Of a stretch of 64,000 bases of DNA, positions 28,099 to 39,003 are shown in pieces (the stretch's first letter is position 1; every line of letters starts with the position of its first letter). Source of the DNA: Aureococcus anophagefferens (Eukaryota > Sar > Pelagophyceae > Pelagomonadales > Pelagomonadaceae). The notes below the pieces were generated by a model that saw nothing but the letters and a program-made list of their open reading frames with translations, had not been told where the DNA came from and did not search any database. The position numbers and the translations under genes are program-made. Where the stretch lies: assembly GCF_000186865.1 (NCBI RefSeq), contig NW_008705570.1, positions 261,261 through 325,260 of the forward strand, written 5' to 3'.

Positions 28099-29474
28099 GG
28101 TCGCTGCTGTGGTTGCAACTGTGGCTGTGCTGTGCTTGCACAGGCCTCACGCGAGCAGGCTGCGCTGCACAGAGGCGTGTCGCGCACACATCAGCTCGTC
28201 GAGAGCCAGGCGGGAGATGGCGGGACGATGACAATGTCGCCGGCAAGTCGCCAGCAACGAGCACTTTTTGGTTGCCTCGGAGGGCTGGAAAATCGATTTT
28301 TTTTATCGACCTCGCGCGGTGGCCCCGTGTCGCCACCCGTCCAAAGCGTCCTTCAGGGATGTTGGAGCTTGTCTGCGATCATGGTAGCTCGTCGCTAGTG
28401 AAAAGTTATGCCCGAAAAACCGAGAACATACGTAGGAAGTACGCCGCGGTCCGCGGACGCCGAAAACGTACTGAAATTTTTTTCTCCGGCTTGGCTCTTC
28501 GTTGTTGCCGTCGCTGGACGCGCCGTTTGGGGCGTCCCGAACGACCCTCCAAACCCCCAGGGCCACCGCTATGGACACGCTATGCGCCGCGCAGTTCTCC
28601 GGATCTATAGAGGAACTCGGTGGATCCCGCTGCAGACCGCGGACGTGCGGATCACGGTCGTAGGACGTGGATCCAACGCTGAGGCGATGGTGCTGGTGGT
28701 AGTAGGAGTCCGTCCAGGCCGTATGGCCAGCGCACGCGCGTATTTCATGGCGCCACAGTGGCCTCGAAAGTGCCTCTTTGGAGAGGACCGGTTTGAGCGC
28801 GTTGGCGCGGATCATCCAGCCCAGCGGTCGCGTGAGGCTGCGGAGGCCTCGTCCATGTACCACTCCGCCCGGCCATATCGTTCGAAGTGGTCGGATCGAC
28901 GCCAGTGGGTCCAAACGCCGCGCTCTAGCGGTTTGGCGCCTGCGAGAACGCCTTGGAGCGAGGGTGTGCCACACAGTCCTGAGTACGCTCGAACCTGACC
29001 CAAACTTGATTTTCGGTTCCCCGTGACGTTTCCGGAGGTCGCTGTCGCGAATGGGTCAGGACTCACCGTGGAGATCTCGCGCACCTCGACGACCGACCCA
29101 CCAAATCGGACGTTCCGGCGCACGTTAGAACGCCGCGGCAGCGAGTCGCGCGACGAAAACTTCACGCGCGCCTTCGAGCAAGGTCTTTGGCCGAGCCCCG
29201 GACGGCGCGGCGCGGCCAACGAGCACGCGGAACCGCGCCGACGCGGCTGCCTCGCGCAGCTCTGCGAGGCGCTGTCGTCGTCTCGAGCGTATTTTTTGTC
29301 CGACCCTCCGCAGGCAACCAAACACTTCATCACTGTGGCAATTCTTCGTCACAGGGCATAGACGCGCGCACGCGCTGCGCAGCGTCGTCCTCGAGCTTCG
29401 GTGGACTAGACAGCAACGGCAAGCGCTCGGTGGACTAGACAGCAACGGCAAGCGCTCCGAGAGCACGAAATCCC
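28099..29474. other. Gene-poor, lower-GC stretch
   Basis: About 1.4 kb with visibly lower GC than its flanks. Overlapping frames of 170-220 codons exist on both strands (28.3-29.0 kb), but neither has a recognisable domain, leader or the local codon pattern. It may be decayed mobile DNA or a promoter region for the divergent neighbours. Confidence 0.4.
29401..29457. repeat. 29-bp perfect tandem duplication
   Basis: Two adjacent identical copies beginning GTGGACTAGACAGCAACGGC, 18 bp before the ATG of the secreted-protein gene. A recent slippage event in its presumed 5' leader. Confidence 0.8.
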
Positions 29475-30094
29475 ATGCTGCACAACAGTAGCATCGCCCT
29501 CTGCGTCCTCGGCTTCTTCGGCCGCTTCGGCCAGGCGAAGCGCGTCGCGCGCGTCGGCGCGACGTCTGTCTGCGCCGTCATCTCGCCGGACCTGCCCGGA
29601 TTTTGCAGCTGCGACACGAAGAAAGCGCTCGGCGGCACCCTGACCTGTTCCGTGAATTTTCTCGACCTCGACACGATCGGCGTCGTCGTCGACATGGAGC
29701 CCTGCGCGGACCCCATGAACTTCGACGTCGACGTATGCCGCCCGGCGTCTTGAGTGGCGCGCGCCTTGTATCCTGTCTTTTTCAGGTCACGGAGGCGGAC
29801 CTCGGCATCGACTACGAGATCGAGAAGCTGACCGCCGGCGAGGACGCGTACGTGCCCGTGCCGGGCCTCTCGCTGGAAGTGCCGGTACTAGGGTCCGCGG
29901 GCGTGAACCTCGTCGCGCGCATCACCGGCAGCGTGCAGGAGCTGACGCTGTCCTTCGGCCTGGACGCGTGCGGCAGCGTGCTCGGCGTGGAGACGTGCGG
30001 CGCGGACGTGGACCCTTACCGGCTGCCCGTCATGATGCTCAACGAGACCTACGCCTTCGGCAGCGTGTGCGCCGGGCGCGTGGCGGTGGCGTAA
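29475..30094 (+). CDS. Secreted cysteine-containing protein, unknown function
   Basis: Exons 29475-29732 and 29786-30094, with a 53-bp GT-AG intron that has a good pyrimidine tract (CTTTTTCAG), give 188 residues. The N-terminus LHNSSIALCVLGFFGRFGQAKR fits a signal peptide. The mature part has about nine cysteines (CSCDTKKALGG, TCSVN, MEPCADP, DACGSVLG, ETCGAD, SVCAGR) alternating with beta-like segments (IGVVVDMEPC, LSLEVPVLGSAGVNLVARI). The layout resembles a small extracellular beta-sandwich; no named family was recognised. Confidence 0.65.
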
Positions 30095-30223
30095 GGGATG
30101 GTTTTTTTGTGGAGCTGGCGCATCGCGCGTATCGCGCTCGCCTTGGCCGGGGGTCGGCAGCCGCCTGCCGGTCCGCGGCTCGTCGAAGCCACGATCATAG
30201 CCTCGTGCCCACTGCAAGTAAAT

Positions 30224-31140
30224 ATGGTCGCGCATCCGCGTCTAAGAAGTTGCTATAAGGGACGCCGCATCGCGCGGCCACGCCGCGGCGCCGTCGCATC
30301 CGTGCGCGACGACGCTGGCAGGAAAATCCCGCCTTTTCGCGCCGCGCAACCTCGTAAATCGTCGCCGATCTTTAGGCCAAGCTCCTCGTCGCCCTCGCCC
30401 TCTGCGGCACCGCGTCCGCCTACGTCGCGCCCGCCGCGCCCAAGGCCGTCGGCGCCCTCAACTCCAAGGCGGAGCTCGAGGCCCTCGCCGAGGGCAACGG
30501 CGACTTCCTCGGCTCGACGCTCGGCTTCTGGGACCCGCTCGGCATCAGCGACCAGGACTTCTGGAACCTCGGCAACGAGGGCACCATCGGCTACCTGCGC
30601 CACGCGGAGATCAAGCACGGCCGCGTCGCCATGGCGGGCTTCCTCGGCTTCCTCGCCCAGTGCACGCCCATCGTGTCCGGCGAGCACGCGCTCCCGCCCT
30701 ACCGGGGCTACGTCGCGGGCGTCACGCCCCAGGAGCAGTGGGACAACATCCCCCTCATCGGCAAGCTCCAGATCTTCACCTTCGTGGGCATGCTCGAGTC
30801 CTACGGCGAGGGCGCGGGCCAGCCCGACGGCTACGTCCACTACACCAAGGGCGGCCTCCCCGGCTACTTCCCCCCCATCGAGGGCCGCATCGGCCCCTTC
30901 CCCATCGGCAACCTCAACCTCTACAAGCCCTTCGACATCTTCCCGGAGCAGTCCGAGGACGAGAAGGCCCGCGGCCGCCAGGTCGAGATCAACAACGGCC
31001 GCCTCGCGATGCTCGGCCTCATCTCGCTCCTCACGGAGTCCAACGGCCTCATCGTCCCGCCCCTCGACGGCATCGAGGGCTTCCCCAAGTACGCGGGCAA
31101 CGTCATGATCCCCTTCTCCGCCGACTTCTCCCTCTACTGA
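30224..31140 (+). CDS. Light-harvesting chlorophyll a/c-binding protein (FCP/LHC family)
   Basis: Exon 2 (30376-31140) encodes the body. Exon 1 may be only the ATG at 30224-30226 with a donor at 30227, giving MAKLLVALALCGTASA, an ideal signal peptide; this first exon is tentative. The domain starts near FLGSTLGFWDPLGIS. Helix 1 has HAEIKHGRVAMAGFLG and helix 3 has VEINNGRLAMLGLIS, the chlorophyll-binding generic motifs, with a GKLQIFTFVGMLES helix 2 between. At about 255 residues it is longer than the copy at 4.3 kb because of a loop after helix 2. It belongs to the thylakoid antenna. Confidence 0.85.
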
Positions 31141-31443
31141 GCGCGGTGGCCGGCCGGTTGGACGCTCGCCGCCTCGCCGCGGCTTACGACGCTCCCGCTC
31201 TCTAACCACCCTCTGGACAACGTCGCCCGAGGCGCGCACGTTCGCGTCCGCCATCGGCGGCGCGGCGGCGCGCCCGAGCCGCGCGCGGGACCGTGCTCGC
31301 CGCGTCCGCCATCGGCGGCCGCGGCGGCGCGACGCCGGTCGAGAGGGCGGCGGCTCGGCGCGCGCGGGACCGCTGTCCAGGCGCTAGCGCTCGCGCTGCC
31401 CTGACGGCTTCTCGCGCCCGGCGAGGCACACACCTCTGAGCGC

Positions 31444-32430
31444 TTAATCCTCTGGCGGCGCCTCGAGCTTGTCCGCACGGACGAGGCCGAACTCCGCGCG
31501 GCACGAGTAGCGGCTCGGCGCGACCGCGTGTTTCTCGCAGACGAGCACCACCGTGGACCCGCCGGACGCCGCGTCGTGCGTCGCCCCCCCGACGCGGCAG
31601 AGCGCGCCGACGGCGTCGCTCTCGGGGCCGACGACCAACAGAGGCCGCGCCTCGTCGACGCACTGCTTGATCATCAACTTGTAGCGGCTCTCGAAGATGT
31701 TGAAGGTCTTCGCCTCGCCCGGCGCGAAGGGCCCGTTGTCGAGGACGAAGCAGGGCACGTCCTCGTCCGCGGGCTTCGACGGCTCGACGCGCGAGTCCTC
31801 GGACGGGAGGAACAGATCGCGCGCGAGGTCCGAGTTGCACCGGAAGTCGAAGGGCGCGAGGTCCGCGAGCGTCGCCGCGAGCATCCTCCGCGACTGCGCC
31901 GACAAGTCGGCGAAGGCCGCGCCGGCGAGGGCCGCGGCCGCGCCGGAAGCACTGACCCGCCTCGCGACGACGCACATCGTCCGCGACCCCGGAAACAGGC
32001 TCTCGAGCCGGTCGAACGTCGGCTCCGGCGCGTGCGTCGCCGCGAGCACGAACGTCAGCGACGCCGGGTCCGCGGCGAACAATGCCTCGTCCGCGAGCTC
32101 GCTCGGCAGCGCGTCGTCCTCCGCGGCGCTCAGGAGCCTCGGCGGCGACTCGAGCGTGAATCGCGTCGCGCAGGCCCAGTCGCGCGGCAGCGCCTCGTCC
32201 TGCGACACGTGCACGGCGACGTCGGCGTCCAGCGCCGTCCAGCTCGCCGGCGTCGCGCCGCCGAGGACGAAGGACGCGCCGTCGCCGCGCGGGAGGCCCA
32301 GGGCCTCGTTGACCTCCTCCGTGGCCGTCGGCCCGCGGCCCTCGAAGCGCTCGGCGTCGCTGGCGAGCGCGCGGCGCGGGAACCGGCGCGCCGCGGCGCG
32401 CAGCGGCGTCGCGAGGCGACGCAGGAGCAT
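31444..32430 (-). CDS. LON-substrate-binding-domain-like protein, organelle-targeted
   Basis: 328 residues from MLLRRLATPLRAAARRFPRRALASD, an Arg-rich presequence of mitochondrial type. The frame is open 33 codons further upstream, in a Pro/Arg repeat I consider untranslated. Residues about 30-200 form an alpha/beta region without a clear family. Residues about 235-325 carry the LON N-domain pattern (FVLDNGPFAPGEAKTFNIFESRYKLMIKQC...VGALCRVG), as in cereblon- and LONRF-type proteins lacking a protease domain. Two or three copies of a 14-bp GC-rich repeat lie just upstream (about 32436-32478). Confidence 0.6.
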   Translation of the reverse strand: MLLRRLATPLRAAARRFPRRALASDAERFEGRGPTATEEVNEALGLPRGDGASFVLGGATPASWTALDADVAVHVSQDEALPRDWACATRFTLESPPRLLSAAEDDALPSELADEALFAADPASLTFVLAATHAPEPTFDRLESLFPGSRTMCVVARRVSASGAAAALAGAAFADLSAQSRRMLAATLADLAPFDFRCNSDLARDLFLPSEDSRVEPSKPADEDVPCFVLDNGPFAPGEAKTFNIFESRYKLMIKQCVDEARPLLVVGPESDAVGALCRVGGATHDAASGGSTVVLVCEKHAVAPSRYSCRAEFGLVRADKLEAPPED

Positions 32431-32624
32431 GTTGTGCGGGCGGTGTCGCGCGGGCGGTGTCGCGCGGGCGGTGCCGCGGCGTCGAGGTGGTGGGCTGCGT
32501 CGAGGAGTCGAGCTTGTTCTGCGCGGCATCTTTGACCAGACTTAAGTACTTTGTGGCAAAACGTGTTTGAGGTGCCGATTCGCTTGCATCGGGGCGCGTT
32601 CGCCGCGGGTTGTGTCGCGCTGCC

Positions 32625-35600
32625 ATGGCTGCGCAGCACATCTCCTTCGCCGTGCGCCTCGAGGAACCCGCCGCAACAGACGCCGGCGCCGCGCTGACGC
32701 GCGCCTTGAACGCCGACGGCGCGACGGTCGAGCGGACCTCGGAGACGAGCTACGTCGTCGCCTGCGATTTGCCCGACGCGTCCGAGGCCGCGGCGCTGCG
32801 CAACCGCGTGCTCAGCGGCGACTACGACCGGCGCGCGTCCGCCGCGCTCGGCGTCGCCGCGAGCGCGGACCGCACGGCCTTCGCGGAGGCCTACGAGGCC
32901 GCGCGCTGCGGCTCCGGCGAGACGCTCACGCCGCACCAGCGGGAGGCCCTCGAGGCCTGCGCGGCGGGCGTCGACGTGCACCTCAAGGCGCCCGCGGGCA
33001 GCGGCAAGACGCTCTGGGCGCTGCACCGCCTCGTCAACGAACTCAGAGGCGACGCGGGCCTCGCGGTCTTCGTCGCGCGGAATCGAGCGCTCGCGTGCTT
33101 CGCGGCGAAGTGGGTCCTCGCGCGCGGCTTGCTGGCGCGGCTCCGCGTGCTCGTCGAGCCCTTTGCCGCGGGCGTCCTCGCGCCCCGGGCGCGCGGCGGC
33201 CGCCTCGTGCTCGAGGCGCCGGACGACGGCGCGCGCGTCGCGTACCGCCTCGTCGTCGTCGACGAGGCGCACCACGTCTACGGCGACGACGCGCTCCGCG
33301 CCGCCGTCGAGGCGCTCGTGGCGCCGACGACGCGGCGCCTCCTGCTGAGCGACGTCAGCCAGTGCCGGTCGCGCCACGTCTTCTACCCGGCCGTCGCCGC
33401 GGAGGCGAGGCTGACCGAGGTCGTGCGCTGCTCGAAGCGCATCGTCGCCGGCGCCATGGCGTTCCAGCTCGGCGGGGAGCAGAAGCTGCTGACGACCTGC
33501 GCGCACGACGACGCGGGCCCGCCCCTCAAGAGCTTCCTCTTCGACGCCTCCGGCGACCGCTTCGCCGACTACGCGGCGCGCGTCCGCGACGCGCTCGGTC
33601 ACGTCGAAAACCAGTTCCCGGGCCTCGGCCTCGACGACCGCGTCGCGCTCGTCGTCCCCGACGAGCCCTTCCGCGCGGCGCTCGAGCGAGCGCTCGCGGG
33701 CGACGACGCCTTCGAGCTCGTCGACGCCGCGACGGCCGCGTGCCGCCTCGAGAGGACGTCGGAACGGCCCTGGCTCGTGCTCGACACCGTGGACCACATG
33801 GACGGCCTCGAGCGCCTCGTCGTCATCTGCGTCGGCCTCGACGCGAAGATCGACGACGGCTCGGCGGTCGTCGCGCGGCGGTCGCTGCCGGTGTCGAGCG
33901 ACGGGCGTGGTGTGTTTCGTCGCGCGCGCTTCGCCCGAAACCGCGAAGTCATCCGACGCGCTCGGTAGGTCGCTGCTCTACCGCGCGATGACGCGCGCGC
34001 ACCTCGTCGTCGTCGTCGTCAACGAGTTCGTCGCCGGCGGCTGGCTCGAGTTCCTCGGGTCCGTGCGCCTCCGCGAGGAGGAGCGCTTCGACGCGGCGAC
34101 GGAGCTCGCGCGGTCGCGGACGGCGGCGGGAAAGGGTGGTTAACGTCGCTTCAACGTGAATCTTCCGCGCGCGCGCGTTCCGGAAAAAGCATCCACGCTT
34201 CGAGAGCGCTCCGAGAGATGATCGCTCGTCCAAGAATCAGCCGAAACGAGTGGAAATCGGCCGAGATAGAAGTCGGGAACGTCGCACCCTTTCGCTGCCC
34301 AGGTCGCGGACGGCGGCCGCCGAGGGCGCGGTCCGCGCGGACGTGTCGCGGGCCGTCGTCGCGGCGCTCGGCGGGCCGGCGGCGGACGCCGTGCTCAACG
34401 AGCTCTGCGAGGTCGTGACGCGGCGGCTCGAGCGGTCCGGCCGCGGCGCCGCGGACGAGGCCGCCGCGGCCGTCCTCGAGTGGCGCGACGAGACGCGCGC
34501 GGCCGCCGCCGCCGTCGCCGCCGCCGCGGGCGCGGACGCCTACGGCGGCCGCGGCGACGCGCCGATCGACGCGCTGGGCGCGGCCGTGGCCCTCGCGCTG
34601 CGGAAGCGCGAGGCCGCGCGCGTCGACGTCGCCGCGCGGCGCGCGTACGCGTCGTGGCGCGACGGCCGCCGCGCGGCGCGGGCCCGGGCCTACTTTGCGG
34701 ACCTGGCGCCGCCGGCCGTCGCGGCCTTCGCCGCGAAGAAGCTCGTCGAGGGCTACGACGACGCGGACTTTGACCGCGGCGCCGACGCCGTCAGGGAGGT
34801 CTGGACCGCGGTCGACGCGGAGCTCCGGGAGCGGGTCCGAAACGCGGACCGCCCCGACGGCGACGCGGTCTACGCCGCGGCCGTGGCGGCGTTCTGCGCC
34901 GGGTCGCCCGTCGAGGCCGCCGTCGAGGCCGCCGCGCGGAACGCGGACCGCGCCGTCGCCGACGGCGTCGTCGAAGCGGCGGTCGAAGCGGCCATCGCCG
35001 CGGAGACGGGCGGCGGCTCCTTCCTCGGCTGGGGCGGCGAGACGTTCGCGCCCCTGAAGCTCGCCGGCCCCGCGGCGACGGAAATCCGCAAGAGCGTCGC
35101 CCGTCGCCACGGCATGCTCGACAATCCCGCGCCCGCCGGCGTCGCGCGGACCCGCGCGCCGCCCGGCGACGACGTCGCCAAGGCCGCGGCGAAGCCGGCC
35201 TGGGTCGCGAGCGTCGAGGCGTCGGCCCGCGAGTTCCGCAAGATGTGGGCCGCGGCCGAGGACGCGACGGAAACGGCGCTCGCGGCGGCCGCGGACGAGT
35301 TCGATTTGGACCTCGGCGCGCACGGCGACCTCTTCGAGGAGGCGACGGTGATGTCCTTCCTCCATTTTTTCAGCGGCGGCACGGGCCCGGACGACGAGGC
35401 GGAGCAGGCTCCTTGTTTCGCCCGCCGACTCGTCGAGGAGCGGTGCGCGCGGGAGAACGACGCGTCGGCGCAGGCCGCGCGCGTCGCCGCGGCCGTGCGG
35501 GCCGCCGCGGAGGCCGCGGCCGTCGCGCTCGGCGCCGGGGCCCTCGCGCGCCTCGAGGCCCGGGTCCGCCGGCGCTGGCGCGCGGGCGAGGACCTGGCGC

Positions 35601-37126
35601 GCGCGGCCGCGGCCGCCGTCGAGGCCTACGCGGCGTCCGACGGGCGGGGCCTCGTGAACCAGACGATCTGGGACCCGTCGTCCAACGGCACGCGGCGCGC
35701 CGGCGGCGCCCGGGCCGGCCAATTGCTGAAATTCATGCCCTTTGCGGCCGCGAACGACTGCGACGGCTTGGAGACCGACGCGTTCATGTCCGTCTTCGCC
35801 TTTTTGCGCTTCGAATCCATCGGCGCGCTGTGCCGCGTGTCGAAGAAGTGGCGGTCCGCCGCGCGGGACCCCTTCTGGAAGCCGGACGTCGTCGTCTACG
35901 CCTGGGGCAGCGAGGACACGTCGGGTTTGGGCGCGCCGGCGAAGGCGCCGACGCTCCTCGACTTCTCGCTCTCGCGGACGATCACGTCCGTGGCCTGCGC
36001 GGACGCGGCGACGCTCGCCGTCACGCTCGACGGGGCCGTCTTCCACTGGGGCCGGTCCTGGGAGCCGGACCTCTCCGGCGACGGCGCCTCCGGCGGCGCT
36101 CCGACGCCGACGCGGCTCCCGGAGCTCCGGGACGTCGTCGCCGTCGCCTGCACGCCGTCGGGCTACTACCACGGCCGGGGGCGCGCCCTGGGCTACAGCT
36201 GCGCGGCGCTCGGGCGAGGGGGCGACCTCTTCACCTGGGGCAACAACGTCTGCGGCCAGCTCTTGCAGCCCGTCGCGCCGCGGGGGTCGCGCGACCCGAA
36301 CGACTACTTCGCGAAGCGGCCGACGCGCGTGGCCTACGAGCCGCACCTGGACGTCGCGCGGACGCTCAAGGTGGCGCTGGGGCTGGAGTACGTCGCCGTG
36401 CAGTACGAGGCGCGGGGCGGCGCGCGGCGCGTCGCGTGGGCGGGCCGCTTCTCCGACAACGCGCGCCCCCGCGCGCTCGAGGCCGCGCGGGAGCTCGACG
36501 GCGCCGAGCTGCGGTCGCTCGCGGGCGGCGCCTTCCACTGCTGCGCGCTGACGACGGCGGGACAGCTCTGGACCTTCGGGGACGAGTACGGGCCCGACGA
36601 GTCGAACGGCAATCTGCTCGGCTTGGGCCCGCGCGGCGGCGCGGGCGGCGCCGCGGACCCGGACCCGCTCGTGCGCCAGCGCGGCGACGGCGAGCACGTG
36701 CCCCGGCCGCCGCGACCCGTGCCGGGCCTGCCGCCCGTCGCGGCCGTCGCGGCGTCGACGTACGCGACGCTGGCCATCGCCGTCGACGGCCGCTGCTTCT
36801 CCTGGGGCGACTGCGACGGCCACGCGCTCGGCCACGCGACGCTGCGCCCCCGCTGCGACACCCCGGCGCGGCTCACGTCGCTCCGGGGCGCCGCCGCCGC
36901 CGCGGGCGCGCTGTCGTACACGAACGGCGCGGTCGCGTCCAAAGACGGCCGGGTCTACTGCTGGGGCGGCAACGCCTGGGAGGGCGGCATCGCCAACGCG
37001 GGCCGCGAGGGGCCCGGCGACGTCGTCGCCGAGGTCGCCTGGCGCGGCGTGCCGCCGGACTACGCGTGCGCCCAGGTCGCGCTCGGCCACAACCACGGCC
37101 TCCTGCTCTTCGAGCTCCGCGTCTAA
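32625..37126 (+). CDS. SF1 helicase / F-box / RCC1 fusion protein
   Basis: Exons 32625-33880, 33969-34112 and 34303-37126 give 1,407 residues with no internal stop. Residues 105-430 are a UvrD-like superfamily 1 NTPase: Walker A APAGSGKTLWALH (about 124), Walker B VVVDEAHHVYGD (about 211), motif VI LYRAMTRAHLVVVVVNE (about 422). Residues 470-950 are Ala-rich helices of unknown fold. An F-box-like segment follows near 960 (FMSVFAFLRFESIGALCRVSKKWRSAARDPFW), then RCC1-type propeller repeats to the end (VYAWGSEDTSGLG, LFTWGNNVCGQL, LWTFGDEYG, CFSWGDCDGHALG, VYCWGGNAWEGG). Both introns are transposon-like insertions with exact 8-bp duplications, which is why I join the parts. Function is unknown; ubiquitin-linked remodelling is a guess. 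Confidence 0.72.
33889..33968 (+). mobile_element. Short introner, about 80-bp family
   Basis: An 80-bp insertion flanked by the perfect 8-bp duplication GTCGCTGC (33881-33888 and 33969-33976). It begins CGGTGTCGAGCGAC and ends GCTCGGTAG. The intron is 33881-33968: the donor GT is co-opted from the left duplication and the acceptor TAG comes from the element. Removal restores helicase motif VI (ARRSLLYRAMTRAH). It aligns along its length with 53542-53622 and is unrelated to the long family. Confidence 0.82.
34121..34302 (+). mobile_element. Introner element, long family subgroup A, sense
   Basis: A 182-bp insertion flanked by the perfect duplication GTCGCGGA (34113-34120 and 34303-34310), with seven further bases also matching. 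The left end is worn and the right end is TTTCGCTGCCCAG. The middle contains the family core (here TCCAAGAATCAGCCGAA). The donor GT comes from the target duplication and the acceptor CAG from the element. Removal joins LARSRTAA in frame. Confidence 0.92.
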
Positions 37127-37256
37127 CGTCGAGAGACATGGACATGTTAGTAGCATGCGGCAATTGAGGTCATGGTAGGGTGCATCAAATTGGATGGCCA
37201 CGTGGTAGGGAGCATCAGTGTGCCTCTCAGAGGCACATCACGGCGAAGACCGCGGG

Positions 37257-37283
37257 AGGAGAGAGAGAGAGAGAGAGAGAGAG
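37257..37283. repeat. (GA)n microsatellite
   Basis: About 13 GA dinucleotides in the short gap between the convergent RCC1-fusion and ASCH genes. Nearby (37169-37225) are two copies of a GTGGTAGGG/CATGGTAGGG word and a short palindrome, TGTGCCTCTCAGAGGCACA. Confidence 0.9.
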
Positions 37284-37348
37284 CGAGTAGTAGGAGCGAC
37301 AGGTGGTAGGAGCGCCCCGTCGCGGATCGGAGCGCGCCGCGGCGCCGG

Positions 37349-39003
37349 CTAGGGCGGCGGCGGGCCCGGATCGTAGCGCGGCGGGTGCGGGTAGGGCGGC
37401 GGCGGGCCGCGCGGCGCGTCGTAGAGCGGCGGCGCGTCGCGGCGCGCGTCGTCGCCGCGGTCGTGGTGCGGCGGGTAGTGGGACCGGTAGAGCCACTCGC
37501 GCGACGCCTCGAGGGGCCCGCGCGGCACGTAGCCGCCCGGGTCGGCGCCGCGGTCGAAGGCGCCGCGCGGGTCGTAGCCGGGCCAGGTGTTCCGCGTCGC
37601 GCGGTAGGGGTCGTAGGCGCCCGGCGGCGGCGCGTCGAAGGGCGGCGGGTGGCCGGGGGGCGGCGGCGGCGCGCCGGCGCCCCCGCCGGGGGCGCCGTAG
37701 CCCGGCGCGAAGTCGCGGGGCGGCGGCGCGGCGGCGCCGCCCCCGGGGGCCCCGCCGTAGGGCGGGGCGTGGGGCGGGAAGGGCGGGCTGTAGGCCCGGG
37801 GCGCGTAGTAGGGCGGCGGCAGCGCGTCGTGGTAGGCGGCGTAGGCGCCCGGGTAGCCGCCGCCGCCGTAGCGGCCGCCGCCGAGGCGCTCTTCGAAGAA
37901 GCCGCCGCCGCGCGGGAAGACGTGCTCGACGTTGCCCATCTCGCGGCGCTTGTTGCGGCCCGGCGTGATGGGCCCGAGGATGGGCTCGTAGGGCGGGAGC
38001 ACGCCGAGGTCGTTGGTGAGGACCGGCGCGTCTTTCAGGCCCGCGGCGACGGCGTCGCGGACGTCGTCGTCCATGAGCCAGAGGCTCAGCTTGCCCTTGG
38101 GCGCGGACACGGGCTCCTTGAGCTCGATGACGGCGTCGACGACGTTGCAGACCGGGCCCTGGGCCCAGAAGGACCCGCCGCAGTTCTGCGGCCGCCGGCA
38201 CTCCTTCACGCGGAACGCGCCGACGATCGTCGCCTGCCACCTGCGCGGGAACGGGGCGATTCGACGCGAGCGTTCCGCGCGCGCGCGCTCCGGAACAAGC
38301 GTCGACACCGTTCCGAGGGACGATCGCTCGTCCGAAAATCAGCCGAAACGAGCGGAAAAGGCACGTCGCGCCCTGTTTCCCGCGCCGCCCGCCACGAGCG
38401 CATGAGCTCCTCCTCCGTCGGCAGGCGGCAGTCCGTGACGAGGCCCCGGTAGTCGCCCTCGAAGGCGCCCTTGCCCACGTGGATCGCGATCCAGCCGCCG
38501 CACGGCAGCCGGTACGGCCGGTTCTCGAGGACCTTCTTCCGCTTGAGGATGGCCCACGCGATGGTCGCGCCCTTGAAGGTCAGCGCCCGCTCGATCTCGC
38601 CCGGCGTCGCCGCGCCCTCGACGCGCTTCGGCTTCTTGCTACCCGCATCCTCCTCCTCGTCGTCGTCGTCGTCGTAGGCCCGCGGCCGCTTGTCCCCGTC
38701 GGCCGCCGCGGCGGCCGCCGCGGCCGCCGCGGCCGGCGGCGGCGGCGCGGCCACGGGCGGCAGCGCGCCCGGGAGCATCGGCGGCGCGCACCGCCCGCCG
38801 TCGTCGCCCTCGCCCGGCGCCTCGTCGACGGCCGCGCCGGCGCCATCCTCGGGGGCTGCCTCCCGGTCCTCGTCGTCGTCGCAAGGCAGGTCGCCGGCGG
38901 CGACGGAGCTCACCTCCGACGTCGACGCCTGGGGCGGGGGCGGGCTGCGGCCCCCGGCGAGCTCGTCGTCGGCTGCCCCGCCAAGGGGAATGCACGCCTC
39001 CAT
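37349..39003 (-). CDS. ASCH-domain protein with proline-rich tail
   Basis: Exons 38396-39003 and 37349-38240 give 499 residues. The first 125 residues are acidic and Pro/Ala-rich, with a DDDDDEEEDAGSKKPKR nuclear-signal-like segment. The ASCH (PUA-like) domain spans about 140-255: WAILKRKKVLENRPYRLP, GGWIAIHVGKG, then SWQATIVGAFRVKECR and CNVVDAVIELKEPV. ASCH domains are thought to bind RNA or modified bases. The final 200 residues are Pro/Gly/Tyr-rich low complexity (PPPYYAPRAYSPPF type) like RNA-condensate proteins. One introner separates the two halves of the ASCH core, and its removal restores ELMRS joined to WQATIVG. Confidence 0.75.
38241..38387 (+). mobile_element. Introner element, long family subgroup A, antisense
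   Basis: The intron is 38241-38395 on the minus strand (155 bp). The target duplication is GTGGCGGG/GTGGCAGG (7 of 8). The core (here TCCGAAAATCAGCCGAA) reads on the plus strand, so the element is reversed relative to the gene. The acceptor end CCCGCGCAG is supplied by what would be the element's other end. It is shorter than other subgroup A copies through internal loss. Confidence 0.88.

Noticed and set aside
28303..28998. Overlapping frames of about 200 codons on both strands as genes
   Set aside because: No leader, domain or local codon pattern on either strand, and the composition is unlike the real genes.
32610..32624. An earlier ATG (MCRAAMAAQ) as the helicase start
   Set aside because: The ATG at 32625 starts the sequence that continues smoothly into the folded region. 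The five-codon extension adds nothing recognisable, though it cannot be excluded.
34113..34302. Treating the helicase and RCC1 parts as two neighbouring genes with a shared promoter
   Set aside because: The spacer is a complete introner with a perfect 8-bp duplication, and excision restores frame exactly. Separate genes would require the insertion to hit an intergenic gap yet preserve coding phase by chance.
34151..37201. A 1,016-codon minus-strand frame opposite the RCC1 fusion, and a 781-codon plus-strand frame at 23328-25673
   Set aside because: Both are antisense shadows of genes with recognisable domains on the other strand.
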